Shown in pieces: positions 25,615 through 35,132 of a DNA stretch of 64,000 nucleotides; position 1 is the first letter of the stretch, and every line of letters begins with the position of its first letter. The notes under the pieces are model-generated. The model was not told where the DNA came from and did not search any database. It was given only the letters and a program-made list of their open reading frames with translations. A program made the position numbers and the translations under genes. Source of the stretch: Paenibacillus xerothermodurans (GTDB taxonomy: Bacteria; Bacillota; Bacilli; Paenibacillales; NBRC-103111); contig NZ_NHRJ02000002.1 of assembly GCF_002220865.2 (NCBI RefSeq), forward strand, positions 248,001-312,000, in the 5' to 3' direction.

Positions 25615-26955
25615 TTACACCCGCCGTATCATAAATGAAGAAGCGAAAGCGAACAAACTGACTATGCATCCGTATAAAAATAAGGAGTGAAAGCCGACGT
25701 AGAAATCACTTGTTTTTGTTAGAATCGCACCCATAATAGTTACTCCGACGGCCGTTCCGATATTTCTGGAGAACAGCTGCAGTGAAGTGGAAATCCCTTT
25801 CTCATGCGGCTGGACCAGCTGCTGCGAGCCGATCGTGGATACAGTTGATATCAACCCAAAAGCTAAGCCTTGTGCGATCATTGCGGCGAAAATATACGTG
25901 AAGCCGGTGCCCTGTTTTAGCGCAAGCAGCATCATGCCGGAAGCAACCAGAATAATATTTGCGGTAATGAGTAATTTGGAGTATCCCCATCGCATAATCC
26001 ATTTGCCCGCCGGCACAGCCACGGCCATCCAGCCGAACGACATGCCAAGCAGCGCCACACCGCTCGCAATTAACGAATAGCCCTCTTTTTGCAAAAACAT
26101 TGGAATATAGCTGGATACACCGAAGAGAGACAGACACGCGAGAAACGAATTGACAATCATCCAGGCAATCGGAGGGTTACGGAACAGTGACAACGGCACA
26201 ATCGGTGAAACATGCCGCTTTTCAAACACATAGAAAACGCAGAGAGCGACTGCCCCGGCTGCCCCGTACCATACAGCATACTGTTGAACAACGGCAGTAA
26301 GAAGCAGCAACCCTACTCCCAAGGCGAAAATTAGCGCCCCGAATATATCTACCTTAGCTTTTTTCGGCTCATACGCTTCCTGGTACGCGGCAAGGAGCAC
26401 CACTGAAACGATGCAAATGGGAATGTTAATGAAAAAAATCCACCGCCAGCTAGCGTACTCCACGAACAGCGCGCCCAGCATAGGCGCCAGTATAGCGGAC
26501 AACCCCCACATAGCGGTAAAAAAAGCCTGAATTTTGCCTCTTTTCTCCACAGAAAACAGATCCCCGGCGATAATCGCAGGAAATGGCATCATAACCCCGG
26601 CTCCAATTCCTTGTACCGCCCGGTAAATAACAAGCTGGAGCATCGAATTCGCGAAGCCGCACAACAATGAGCCAAACAGGAACAAAATAATGCCGATCGC
26701 AAATATCTTTTTACGCCCATAAATGTCCGATATGCGTCCAGCCACCGGAGACACGACTGTCGACATAACCATATACGACGCGAAGCTCCAGGCGTACAGC
26801 TCAAAATTGCCAAGCTCCTGCGCAATGACGGGCATGGTCGTATTGGCAATGGTAGTGTCCATCGACGCGACCAGCATGGCTAAGACGATACTGACCATAA
26901 CGGGCAGCTTGCTTTTAGCGGTTACTGTTACCGCCTTTGCCGTTTCAACTGACAC
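25615..26955 (-). CDS. MFS drug exporter, DHA2-type (EmrB/QacA group)
   Basis: 446 residues with about 12-14 membrane segments. The conserved start LVASMDTTIANTTMPVIAQEL and the GRISDIYGRKKIF loop are typical of drug:proton antiporters of the DHA2 group. Start GTG at 26955 with AAGGAGG 7 nt upstream. It precedes the MATE gene by 69 nt on the same strand, so the two may form an efflux unit. No adjacent TetR or MarR regulator is visible. Substrate unknown. Confidence 0.9.
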   Translation of the reverse strand: MSVETAKAVTVTAKSKLPVMVSIVLAMLVASMDTTIANTTMPVIAQELGNFELYAWSFASYMVMSTVVSPVAGRISDIYGRKKIFAIGIILFLFGSLLCGFANSMLQLVIYRAVQGIGAGVMMPFPAIIAGDLFSVEKRGKIQAFFTAMWGLSAILAPMLGALFVEYASWRWIFFINIPICIVSVVLLAAYQEAYEPKKAKVDIFGALIFALGVGLLLLTAVVQQYAVWYGAAGAVALCVFYVFEKRHVSPIVPLSLFRNPPIAWMIVNSFLACLSLFGVSSYIPMFLQKEGYSLIASGVALLGMSFGWMAVAVPAGKWIMRWGYSKLLITANIILVASGMMLLALKQGTGFTYIFAAMIAQGLAFGLISTVSTIGSQQLVQPHEKGISTSLQLFSRNIGTAVGVTIMGAILTKTSDFYVGFHSLFLYGCIVSLFAFASSFMIRRV

Positions 26956-27024
26956 TTCAATGCCTCCTTTGACGTCATTTTATGAAATTTTTTACACATG
27001 AACCAAGAGTACCATATCCGCCGC

Positions 27025-27066
27025 AAAAAAAGACCCATTTGCATGAATGTTTGCATGAAATGAGTC
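27025..27066 (-). terminator. Terminator of the 27085 gene
   Basis: On the minus strand GACTCATTT pairs with AAATGGGTC (one mismatch) around a loop containing two TTGCATGAA-type direct repeats, followed by TTTTTTT. Lies 18 nt after the stop codon of the hypothetical gene upstream. Confidence 0.7.
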
Positions 27067-27084
27067 GATCGTTATTCGTGGTCC

Positions 27085-27477
27085 TCAGGTCACCGCATTT
27101 AATCCGCCGTATTTGGAAATGGCCAGCAGTAAATCCTTTAGAATGGGCAAGATAAGCTGTGTGCCGCCCATAGGAAACAGGCCGCTGCGGTTATGCAGCA
27201 CGGCTTGTCGCGCATAAACACGGTAATGTGGAATCCCCGCGGACATATTTATAATTTCCTCGCCGGAAGCACGGCGGTTATGGAACGTCACGGCCTTGAC
27301 GCCAGCGGTATCAAACGGCACAATACTCAAGATATCTTCCAGCTTAATATGATAGTTGGCATGAGGCTTTTGGTAAATGAGCTCCTTGGTCGATACGGTG
27401 ATACCGAAATCCCTTTTCTTGTGGGAAATTTTCAGATCTCCGTCAATCGCTTTGATTGAAATGAAATTTTCATTCAC
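27085..27477 (-). CDS. Hypothetical protein (possible PH-like fold)
   Basis: 130 residues, largely beta-strand in pattern: FISIKAIDGDLKISH, then ISTKELIYQK-like segments, DILSIVPFDTAGV, a YRVYARQAVLHNRSG stretch, then a C-terminal helix LILPILKDLLLAISKYG. This arrangement of strands plus one helix resembles a PH-like domain, but I cannot confirm this. Start GTG at 27477 with AGGAGG 7 nt upstream. Single gene with its own terminator. Not recognised. Confidence 0.75.
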   Translation of the reverse strand: MNENFISIKAIDGDLKISHKKRDFGITVSTKELIYQKPHANYHIKLEDILSIVPFDTAGVKAVTFHNRRASGEEIINMSAGIPHYRVYARQAVLHNRSGLFPMGGTQLILPILKDLLLAISKYGGLNAVT

Positions 27478-27726
27478 GGTGGCTCCTCCTTTTCACACAC
27501 AGCTGTGGGATCGCGCTGCTTGTCACAGAGCATACCATAAACCGCGGCCGGAAACTATGGTACATACAAGAAAAGCCCCAATCACGCCGCAGCCGTCGGA
27601 CGAACTACATTCAGCCCGGTCGCGGGAGACGTGAAGAACGTTTTGCCGGTTGCTCCTCGTGTTGGTTCGCCGTTTATGCTACAATACGATTTTACAAAAG
27701 TTTGAGCAGGAGGTTCTAATATCGGT

Positions 27727-28386
27727 ATGCTTATCATCGGTATCGCAGGAGGCACTGGATCTGGCAAAACAACGGTAGCGCGTTCGGTGATCGAACAGCT
27801 CGGAAGCAGCCAAGTGACTTTCATTTCCCAAGACAACTATTATAAAGATCATAACCAAATGGAGCTGAGCCAGCGGGAGAAGATCAACTATGACCACCCA
27901 CTCGCATTCGACAACGAATTGCTGCTGCAGCATCTAATCCAGCTAAAAAATCATCACAGTGTGCAGTCGCCGGTGTACGATTTCGCGACCCATTCCCGTT
28001 CCGCAAAAACGATAGAGCTGCGACCAACACGCATTGTCATACTGGAAGGCTTACACGTGCTGTCGGACGAGCAGATTCGTGGTGTGCTCGATATAAAAGT
28101 ATTTGTGGACACCGATCCGGATGTCCGCATTTTACGGCGTGTACTGCGGGATATTCAGGATCGAGGCCGCTCCATCCAATCTGTATACGATCAGTATTTA
28201 TCTACAGTCAAGCCAATGCATGAAGCGTTCATCGAGCCGTCCAAAAAGTATGCCGATATCATCATACCGGAAGGCGGACATAACGAAGTCGGAATTCAGC
28301 TGCTTACGATCCTGACGGAGAAGCACTTACACCCGGCCTCTGATTCTCCTGCTCCCAGCGCAGCAGTAGACGCGAGTCGTTCTTGA
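27727..28386 (+). CDS. udk: Uridine kinase
   Basis: 219 residues. P-loop GIAGGTGSGKTTVA at residues 4-17; FISQDNYYKDH and NYDHPLAFDN form the nucleoside site; DTDPDVRILRRVLRDIQDRGRS is the lid region. It phosphorylates uridine and cytidine in pyrimidine salvage. Length matches the bacterial enzyme (about 210). ATG at 27727 lies 13 nt after AGGAGG, a long gap that suggests moderate translation. The last 15 or so residues are Ser/Ala/Pro-rich and overlap a convergent gene by 83 nt. Confidence 0.95.
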   Translation: MLIIGIAGGTGSGKTTVARSVIEQLGSSQVTFISQDNYYKDHNQMELSQREKINYDHPLAFDNELLLQHLIQLKNHHSVQSPVYDFATHSRSAKTIELRPTRIVILEGLHVLSDEQIRGVLDIKVFVDTDPDVRILRRVLRDIQDRGRSIQSVYDQYLSTVKPMHEAFIEPSKKYADIIIPEGGHNEVGIQLLTILTEKHLHPASDSPAPSAAVDASRS

Positions 28387-28606
28387 GTTTGACATTGCAC
28401 AGCTTCAGCTGATTGTCTGAGAGCTCGAACAAGCTCCATTCCTCGGGAGAGCCGACCGATTGTGACTGCAGAAAAGCCGTTTTTTCCGCGGCCGCGTCTT
28501 CTTCGTGATCCCAGTATTTCGTTCCATAATAGGGTAAACGATAACTGTTCACCAATGTGCAGGTGTATATTTGCGATGTGGTGCGATGCTTCAAAACAAA
28601 TGGCAT
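28304..28606 (-). CDS. Hypothetical protein overlapping udk
   Basis: 100 residues. MPFVLKHRTTSQIYTCTLVN begins a beta-rich small domain with an acidic helix (WDHEEDAAAEKTAFL). ATG at 28606 has AGGAGAGG about 5 nt upstream, a strong site, which argues that it is real. Its 3' end overlaps the 3' end of udk by 83 nt on the opposite strand, so the last 27 residues of both are constrained together. Probably lineage-specific; not recognised. Confidence 0.65.
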   Translation of the reverse strand: MPFVLKHRTTSQIYTCTLVNSYRLPYYGTKYWDHEEDAAAEKTAFLQSQSVGSPEEWSLFELSDNQLKLCNVKLKNDSRLLLRWEQENQRPGVSASPSGS

Positions 28607-28631
28607 GCGTTCCTCTCCTATATCACAAAGT

Positions 28632-28666
28632 AAAAGGCACGATCTCCCTGTGGAGATGGTGCCTTT
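28632..28666 (-). terminator. Terminator of the 2-oxoacid oxidoreductase operon
   Basis: AAAGGCACgATCTCC and GGAGATgGTGCCTTT form a 15-bp stem with one mismatch and a 4-nt loop. On the minus strand it is followed by TACTTTG after the T-rich stem end. It lies about 86 nt after the operon's last stop codon. Confidence 0.65.
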
Positions 28667-28751
28667 CTGTTATCTGGCAGCACTGCTGTTACCTTGAGAA
28701 GTGAACAAATCCGTCACCCCGGCATGGCCCCCGCCTGGCGTGGCCTTTATA

Positions 28752-31058
28752 TCAGAGATAAGGGCTCTCGTGCTTTGCCTTCAGCATGTTCCAGCGGCGC
28801 TCCACTTCCGCTTCAAACATTTTGTACGACTCTTCATATCCCGGCTTGGTCATGTGCTTCGTTTTGCCCATCGTCTTCAACCAGTCGGACAGAGGGATTT
28901 TCTTGCTCTTGTCTTCCGGATTGTAGGTGATGGTAGTCACCCCGTGCTCCACTTCATATAGCGGGAAGAAACAGGAGTCCACCGCGGCGCCCACGATATT
29001 AGAGCCCTGCTGATCTTCGGACAACCAATTCAGCGGGCATGCTATAAGAATTTTGCCGTAGACTAACCCTTCGTTTTGCGCAAACCACTGCGCTTTCGCC
29101 GCCTTTCGCACCAAGTCCTGGGGAAACGCTTCAGAACCGGTAAACACGTATGGAATATGGGTTGCGGCCATGATTTGTGCGGTATCCTTATGATGAAACA
29201 CTTTACCTCCCTGTTTCGTGCCTACGTTAGACGTGGAGGTTCTGTGTCCCATCGGGGTAGAATAGGACAACTGCGCGCCTGTATTCATGTAGCCCTCGTT
29301 ATCATACTCCAGAATGATCATCTTGTGATTACGCAGTGCAGCTCCGATTGCCGGACCCATGCCAATATCCATCCCACCGTCCCCGGTAATCATGACGAAC
29401 GTAAAATCGTCCGGCAAATTCAAGTGAGCCAGTTCGCCTCTGCGCTTGCGTTCCCAGAACATTTCCACAACGCCTGACAGTGTAGCCGCGCCGTTCTGGA
29501 ACAGATTGTGAATATACGTCGCCTTATGCGCGGAATAAGGATAGCCGGTCGTGACGACCATGGCGCAGCCGGTATGGAACAATGCGACGATATCCCCTTC
29601 GATTCCCTTGAAAAAGAGCTCCAGGCCGGAGAAAATACCGCAGCCCGGACAAGCGCCGTGGCCCGGTGCGATCCGCTTCGGCTTTTTCGTTAACGCCCGC
29701 AGCGGCGGAATTCGGACATTGAGCTTGCCTGTTGTCTCATCCTGCTTCACCGTGATCAAGCCGCTTTTCAAATCCTCGTATTTCATCGGATTGAGCACCC
29801 GCTTCGGCGCCTTCGCCGGATCACCCGCAGTGTGCCCGTAATAGTCAAACGGAACGTCGACTCCGCCTTTAGCGACCGCATCTAGTGCGAATTGGAATAG
29901 ATTGTGACCGTCTTCCGCATAAAAATCTTTGCCCCCGAGACCGTAAATACGGCTGATCACCATTGTGTTGGTATTACCGTGGGTGAACAGCGCAGCTTTG
30001 ATCTCGTTCACCATATTGCCGCCATGGCCGCCGTATGAATCCGCGCGGTCGCCCACGGTCAGGGCCTTCACGTTTTTCAATGCGTCGGCGATCGCCTTTT
30101 GCGGGAAAGGACGAATCATGTTGGGTGCGATCGAACCCGCTTTAATTCCCTTTTCGCGCAGTTGATCGACCACGTCCTTGATAATTTCCGATGCCGAGTT
30201 CAGCAAGAACACTGCTACGTCGGCATCGTCCATCCGGTACAGGTCAAGAATGGGGTAATCCCGGCCGGTGAGTTCGGCATATTCTTGGCGAATCCGATCA
30301 TACACACGCTCCGCGCTATACATAGCGGCAGACTGCTGGTAACAGTTATTGATGTAGTCCGGTTCATTCATGTACGGCCCTACCGTGATCGGATTGTTCC
30401 GGTCCAGCGTATCGGGGAAGCCTGCCGGGGGCTGTGCACCTACGAATGCATGAACATCTTCCCGTTTGGCGAAGGTTTGCACGCGGCGCTTTTGGTGGGA
30501 GGTGAAATAGCCGTCCGACGCCACCAACACCGGTAAACGAACCTCCGGATCTTCCGCAAGCTTTAACGCCATCAAGTTCATATCATAGACCGCCTGCGGG
30601 TCGCGGCACATTAGAATCGGCCAGCCGGTGTTGAGCGCGTAATAGAGATCGGAATGGTCGCCGTGAATATCCAAAGGGCCGGAGACGGAACGGCAGACCA
30701 GATTCATTACCATAGGAAAGCGGGTACCGGATTGTACCGGCATTTGTTCGAGCATGTATAAATATCCGTTGGCGCTGGTCGCGTTGAACACACGCCCGCC
30801 TGCTGTAGAAGCGCCGTAGCACACGCCTGCAGATCCATGTTCGCCGTCCGCCGGAATCAGTGTAATGTCATGCTGACCGTTAGCTTTCATCAAGTCCAGA
30901 AATTGGGCAACCTCCGTCGACGGTGAAATCGGAAAATAACCCATAATATGATAATTGATTTGGTGCGCGGCATATGCCGCCATCTCGTTGCCCGACTCGT
31001 AAACAATACGCTGCTCCACTTTACCCTGCGAAACCTCTTTATTCATCTCGATTGCCAA
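28752..31058 (-). CDS. 2-oxoacid:ferredoxin oxidoreductase, fused alpha-beta subunits
   Basis: About 768 residues. The alpha part (about 1-440) has the POR N-terminal GYFPISPSTEVAQF motif and GDRADSYGGHGGNMVNE. The beta part (about 470-768) has the thiamine pyrophosphate site GACPGCGIFSG, MITGDGGMDIGMGPA and NEGYMNTGAQ. With the gamma-delta partner it would oxidise a 2-oxoacid, probably pyruvate, to acyl-CoA and reduce ferredoxin, or run the reverse. The TTG at 31058 is preferred (GGTGGAG 6 nt upstream); GTG at 31070 lies inside that site. It follows the partner gene by 48 nt in one operon. Confidence 0.9.
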   Translation of the reverse strand: MAIEMNKEVSQGKVEQRIVYESGNEMAAYAAHQINYHIMGYFPISPSTEVAQFLDLMKANGQHDITLIPADGEHGSAGVCYGASTAGGRVFNATSANGYLYMLEQMPVQSGTRFPMVMNLVCRSVSGPLDIHGDHSDLYYALNTGWPILMCRDPQAVYDMNLMALKLAEDPEVRLPVLVASDGYFTSHQKRRVQTFAKREDVHAFVGAQPPAGFPDTLDRNNPITVGPYMNEPDYINNCYQQSAAMYSAERVYDRIRQEYAELTGRDYPILDLYRMDDADVAVFLLNSASEIIKDVVDQLREKGIKAGSIAPNMIRPFPQKAIADALKNVKALTVGDRADSYGGHGGNMVNEIKAALFTHGNTNTMVISRIYGLGGKDFYAEDGHNLFQFALDAVAKGGVDVPFDYYGHTAGDPAKAPKRVLNPMKYEDLKSGLITVKQDETTGKLNVRIPPLRALTKKPKRIAPGHGACPGCGIFSGLELFFKGIEGDIVALFHTGCAMVVTTGYPYSAHKATYIHNLFQNGAATLSGVVEMFWERKRRGELAHLNLPDDFTFVMITGDGGMDIGMGPAIGAALRNHKMIILEYDNEGYMNTGAQLSYSTPMGHRTSTSNVGTKQGGKVFHHKDTAQIMAATHIPYVFTGSEAFPQDLVRKAAKAQWFAQNEGLVYGKILIACPLNWLSEDQQGSNIVGAAVDSCFFPLYEVEHGVTTITYNPEDKSKKIPLSDWLKTMGKTKHMTKPGYEESYKMFEAEVERRWNMLKAKHESPYL

Positions 31059-31106
31059 CTGGAACTCCACCTTTCAGTTTGCCTGAGCTTAGATTTGCTT
31101 GCGTGG

Positions 31107-32114
31107 TTACTGCACAGACAAGTCAAAACGATGCGGCACACGGTGAGCCTCGGCGTAGCCGTCCGCCTCCCTTTCACTTGACAGAGCTTCCGTCGGACAC
31201 GCCTGCACGCACTTCAGACAGCCTTTGCAATACTGGTAATCAATTCCCTGCAAAAACATTTGCGGCCGCCCCTTTTTATCCGCTTGCTCGTCCCAGACGA
31301 AGCAGAAATCCGGGCATACGGTATCACACGCCGCGCAATGGATACATTTGTCCTCCTCAAAATGAGGCATCATGCCCGCCCGCGAAATACTTAAATCTTT
31401 CAAAATACTGTTGCCGGGATTCGTGATTGTGCCGCCCATCGGTTGGGTTGCAAAACCCAGCACAGGCGTATCCATGCGGATAAAGCTTGGCATCTGGTCA
31501 CCTGCAGGCAGCTCAAAGCTTTGAAATATCACTTCATTGTAACCCCTTTCAAAAGTGTTGAGTGCAGGCTGCACGGCGAGTGGATACTTCTTTTCGAGCG
31601 ACTTTCGGATGACGTTCTTCATGGTGTCCGGGTTCAAAAAAGGGCATAGCCGGAACAATGCGCCAAGCATGGCCATATTCACGCGGTTCTTCTCTTCCAA
31701 TGCAATGCCGATGGCGTCGATGACGGCAATGGTTCCCGCTTTCATGTTCAATTTCTGCTTTAACTCCTCCGGCGATTTGGTCGAATTGACCAGTACCAGA
31801 CTGTCCTCGTAAATTCCGCTGATCACATTGACCGTTTTGGATAATGCCTCATGGAAGATGCCTACCACATGTGGCCGCTCGACCGGAGAGGTATCACGGA
31901 TATTCGTGGCGATATCGCAGAAGCGGATGTGTGCCTTCACGGCCGAGCCTTTTTTCTCCGAGCCATACGACGAGAAGCTCACGCCATTCAAACCGACGCC
32001 CTCTACTCCTGCTTCCGCCAGCATCTTGCCGGCCAAGTTGGCTCCAAGGCCCCCTATGGATTCCAGCCGAATTTCAAAAAAGCCCAGTTCGTTAGTTTTA
32101 GGTAACGTAACCAT
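31107..32114 (-). CDS. 2-oxoacid:ferredoxin oxidoreductase, fused gamma-delta subunits
   Basis: 335 residues. The gamma domain (about 1-200) starts with ESIGGLGANLAGKMLAEAGV and has SFSSYGSEKKGSAVK. The delta part at the C-terminus carries two CxxCxxCxxxCP clusters, CIHCAACDTVCP and CKGCLKCVQACP, for two [4Fe-4S] centres that wire electrons to ferredoxin. ATG at 32114 follows AAAGGAG by 7 nt; the frame extends to 32207 without a site. First gene of a two-gene operon with the alpha-beta fusion. Confidence 0.9.
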   Translation of the reverse strand: MVTLPKTNELGFFEIRLESIGGLGANLAGKMLAEAGVEGVGLNGVSFSSYGSEKKGSAVKAHIRFCDIATNIRDTSPVERPHVVGIFHEALSKTVNVISGIYEDSLVLVNSTKSPEELKQKLNMKAGTIAVIDAIGIALEEKNRVNMAMLGALFRLCPFLNPDTMKNVIRKSLEKKYPLAVQPALNTFERGYNEVIFQSFELPAGDQMPSFIRMDTPVLGFATQPMGGTITNPGNSILKDLSISRAGMMPHFEEDKCIHCAACDTVCPDFCFVWDEQADKKGRPQMFLQGIDYQYCKGCLKCVQACPTEALSSEREADGYAEAHRVPHRFDLSVQ

Positions 32115-32275
32115 TGCTCGACTCCTTTCGAGATTACACTGCAGCGTGGATACTCCCGCTTGCGCATACATGATGCCCTGCATCAAAGGGAAGAAGCCCG
32201 AAATCATTCTATTTCTTCAAATACTATTTATATTCTGAATTGAATGACAAATTCCTGTTGCACGCATAAAAATTG

Positions 32276-32836
32276 TTACGAAATTTTGAACAATCCATAG
32301 CCGGGCAAATTGACAATCGGCTCCAAATCCGGCTCCAGGCCTGTGCCGTTACCGTTCAAAGCGATGTTTACAAGCCACTGGGTAAAGTTCGCCACCTGCA
32401 TCGTACGCATTTCCTCCAGTGAAAAAAAACCTGCTGCGTCCACCTCAAAACCATCCGGTTGCGGTTCTCCGTCCACATATTCCATTTCAAACGCGATGTA
32501 GATGTTATGTATCGCACGCGGCTGGTCGCGCAGGGCGACAACCCGCTTCACCTTGGCTTGCACGTTCGCCTCTTCCAATACCTCGCGTACTATGGTTTGT
32601 TCAATCGGCTCCAGCTGCTCGATGTATCCTCCGGGATTGGTCCAGTTTCCTTTCCCCGGCTCCTGGGCTCTTCGTACGAGCAGAACCTTATCATCTTTCA
32701 CCACCAGAGCACCTACGCCAACACTGTAGTTCCCCCAGTGCACCCATGTGCAGCTTGTGCATGCGCGGCGTTCCACGCCGTCCACCAGCCGATTTTCCAT
32801 AGCATGGCCGCAAGACGAGCAAAAATTGACCGACAT
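32276..32836 (-). CDS. Nudix hydrolase with N-terminal zinc ribbon
   Basis: 186 residues. An N-terminal zinc ribbon (CSSCGH near residue 6 and CTSC near 27) precedes the Nudix domain; the Nudix box reads GGYIEQLEPIEQTIVREVLEEANV in outline G-x5-E-x7-REVLEE. The ribbon plus this domain resembles the NudC/ADP-ribose-type group of Bacillales. It cleaves a nucleoside diphosphate linkage. ATG at 32836 follows AAGGATGG by about 8 nt. Substrate not predictable from motifs. Confidence 0.88.
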   Translation of the reverse strand: MSVNFCSSCGHAMENRLVDGVERRACTSCTWVHWGNYSVGVGALVVKDDKVLLVRRAQEPGKGNWTNPGGYIEQLEPIEQTIVREVLEEANVQAKVKRVVALRDQPRAIHNIYIAFEMEYVDGEPQPDGFEVDAAGFFSLEEMRTMQVANFTQWLVNIALNGNGTGLEPDLEPIVNLPGYGLFKIS

Positions 32837-33010
32837 CTATTCATCCATCCTTCACCCATATTTTTCTTTGACAATGTCACAATGCAAGCGATAACATAAA
32901 TTATGATAGCCTGTTTCCGTGCATGTTTCTACTAGTTTTTGTGTATAGACTCCGGTAGCGCCGCGTTCGCCAGCGGGAACTTTTTTGCTATTGTGTATCA
33001 GGAGTATATT
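32837..33010. other. Left part of a 590-base gap
   Basis: Between the Nudix gene and the methyltransferase there are 590 bases. Apart from the candidate small gene at 33011-33154, I see no RNA gene, terminator or convincing open frame in 32837-33010 or 33155-33426; the right half is AT-rich near 33340 and may carry the methyltransferase promoter. Confidence 0.4.
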
Positions 33011-33154
33011 ATGTCTTCTTTAATGCAATCATTTGATACACCTCCCGTGAATCACCCGCCAGCTGCTGTTGAGGGAGGCGCATTTGACCAGAGCCGTCGC
33101 CATCGAGAAAAATACCATCCACCGCTCGATCACGGCCTAACCTTTTCGGATTAG
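33011..33154 (+). CDS. Possible small protein (47 residues)
   Basis: CAGGAG lies 6 nt before ATG at 33011. The 47-residue translation (MSSLMQSFDTPPVNHPPAAV, ending LDHGLTFSD) is Pro/His-rich and has no membrane segment. It sits in a gap with no other gene. Good site but no other support; may be spurious. Confidence 0.3.
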   Translation: MSSLMQSFDTPPVNHPPAAVEGGAFDQSRRHREKYHPPLDHGLTFSD

Positions 33155-33426
33155 CCCCTTTTCCATTTTCAAACATAGTGTGATACAGCGCTAGCAATAT
33201 ACTCTATGAATCAAAAAGGGAAATCATGCGCTGCTAGATTAAGCTAAACGGCATAATGACACAAACGCGGGGCAATAATAGCAGAAAGGCGCCAGAGCTT
33301 CCAGTACGTGTTCACCCGGCTGGGTGCATCTTACCAATTAAAGAAAATTTTAATAAAAAACTTAGCTGTTTTTAAGGTTCCACCGCTAAGATTAGGAATA
33401 GCATCACATTAAAAGGGGGAATTGGC

Positions 33427-33999
33427 TTGAGCGCAAACCACACCTCGGCTATGGCAAAAGTACTGTTTCTATATAAATTTATTAAAACGCCTAAAAGCAT
33501 CGGCAGTGTCACACCAAGTTCCCGCTTTTTAACCGGCAAGATGATTCAAGCGGTGCCGTGGCATGACGTGAACAGCGTGGCCGAGCTGGGAACCGGCACC
33601 GGCGTAATCACCGGGGCGATAAAAGACGCCGCGCGCCCTGACACCAAGGTGTTATTATTTGAAAGAGACAGCTATCTCAGGGCACAGATACGCGCTCAAT
33701 ATCCCGGCTATGATACATACCCTGACGCGAAGCATTTGCACCGCGTTGTTCAAAAGCAAGGCATCGGACAGCTGGACTGCATCATCAGCGGTCTCCCCTT
33801 TGCCAACTTTCCTCAACTGATACGGGACGAGTTGATGTCACAGATCGTAAAATCATTGAAGCCGGGCGGTCATTTCATTGCTTTCCAATACTCGCTGCAG
33901 ATGAAAAAACAGTTAAGCGAATTGTTTCATGTCGAGTCGATCCGATTCGTGATGCTTAATGTGCCGCCCGCTTTCGTATATGTCTGCCGGAAAAAATAA
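33427..33999 (+). CDS. Class I SAM-dependent methyltransferase (PmtA/KsgA-like)
   Basis: 190 residues. The N-terminal FIKTPKSIGSVTPSSRFL is typical of the phospholipid N-methyltransferase/rRNA dimethylase-like group (COG3963), and AELGTGTGVIT is the SAM-binding motif I; SGLPFANFP matches the motif IV region. The likely substrate is a phospholipid or RNA base. Start TTG at 33427 after AAAGGGGGA. It precedes ypdA on the same strand by about 110 nt. Confidence 0.82.
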   Translation: MSANHTSAMAKVLFLYKFIKTPKSIGSVTPSSRFLTGKMIQAVPWHDVNSVAELGTGTGVITGAIKDAARPDTKVLLFERDSYLRAQIRAQYPGYDTYPDAKHLHRVVQKQGIGQLDCIISGLPFANFPQLIRDELMSQIVKSLKPGGHFIAFQYSLQMKKQLSELFHVESIRFVMLNVPPAFVYVCRKK

Positions 34000-34110
34000 T
34001 GAAGATATCTGCGAGCCGTTACAGTGTAGATTTCGCCCACCCGAATCGGTTACTATATAAAAGTGAGTGCCTTGGCGCTCGAATTGTAATCGACGAACGA
34101 GGTGTGCGCA

Positions 34111-35097
34111 TTGGAAGAAATAATTATCGTGGGGGCCGGACCCTGCGGACTGTCAGCTGCTATTGAACTGCAGCGGCTTGGCATTCAGCCTTTAATCATT
34201 GAAAAGCAAGTCGTTGCTCATTCCATCTATTTGTATCCGACGTATATGCAATTTTTCAGCACCCCGGAGCTGTTGGAAATCGGAGACATCCCGTTCACAA
34301 CGCCTAATGAAAAGCCAACCCGGCTCGAGGCGCTCCATTATTACCGCAACGCCGCTTCACACAGCGCACTGAGAATCCAGCCCTACCATACCGTAAACGA
34401 CATCGCGAAGCAGGCCGATGGAACGTTTTCGCTTGAAGTCACCAGCCGGACCGGAGAGGCGTCGGTGGTTAAGGCGCGATATGTTATTGTGGCAACAGGC
34501 TACTTCGACCATCCCAACCTTCTCGGTATACCCGGTGAAGAACTCGCGAAGGTGACCCATTATTACCGTGAAGCACATCCATACACAGGCACGAAGGTGG
34601 TTATCATCGGGGGGAACAACTCAGCAATCGACGCGGCGCTGGATCTCATGCGGGCTGGAGCCGAGGTCACCGTAGTTTACCGTGGAGAGGGCTATTCACC
34701 CAATATTAAGCCTTGGGTTCTGCCTATCTTTGAAAGTATGGTGAACAAAGGGCGTATCAACATGCACTTTCAGTCCCAAGTAATCCGAATTGATGAACGC
34801 TCAGTCACGATTCGGCACAACGGCGTCGAGCGTGAGATCAGCAATGATTTCGTTCTCGCACTGACAGGGTTTCGTCCCGATAGGCGAATGCTGGTGTCTG
34901 CCGGTGCGCGTATCAATGAGGAATCCACGGCGCCGGTGCATGATCCTGACACCATGGAGACTACTGTGCCTGGACTATATATCGCGGGGGTGGCCGCCTC
35001 AGGCAGTAACGCTAACGAGGTGTTCATTGAGACCGGCCGTCTACATGGCGGGAAAATCGCACGGCACATCGCCGGCAAGGCCGATAGCACCTCATAG
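34111..35097 (+). CDS. ypdA: YpdA-family bacillithiol disulfide reductase
   Basis: 328 residues with two dinucleotide-binding folds: FAD motif IIIVGAGPCGLSAA at the N-terminus and NADPH motif VVIIGGNNSAIDAALDL near residue 165, plus ALTGFRPDRR and IAGVAASG at the C-terminus. The single-cysteine GAGPCG motif is characteristic of YpdA, which reduces bacillithiol disulfide with NADPH. TTG at 34111 is chosen: GAGGTG lies 6 nt upstream; GTG at 34102 is part of that site. Supports a bacillithiol-making Firmicute. Confidence 0.9.
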   Translation: MEEIIIVGAGPCGLSAAIELQRLGIQPLIIEKQVVAHSIYLYPTYMQFFSTPELLEIGDIPFTTPNEKPTRLEALHYYRNAASHSALRIQPYHTVNDIAKQADGTFSLEVTSRTGEASVVKARYVIVATGYFDHPNLLGIPGEELAKVTHYYREAHPYTGTKVVIIGGNNSAIDAALDLMRAGAEVTVVYRGEGYSPNIKPWVLPIFESMVNKGRINMHFQSQVIRIDERSVTIRHNGVEREISNDFVLALTGFRPDRRMLVSAGARINEESTAPVHDPDTMETTVPGLYIAGVAASGSNANEVFIETGRLHGGKIARHIAGKADSTS

Positions 35098-35132
35098 GCG
35101 CGCTGTCTCGCAAGACAAGGCAGCACACAACA

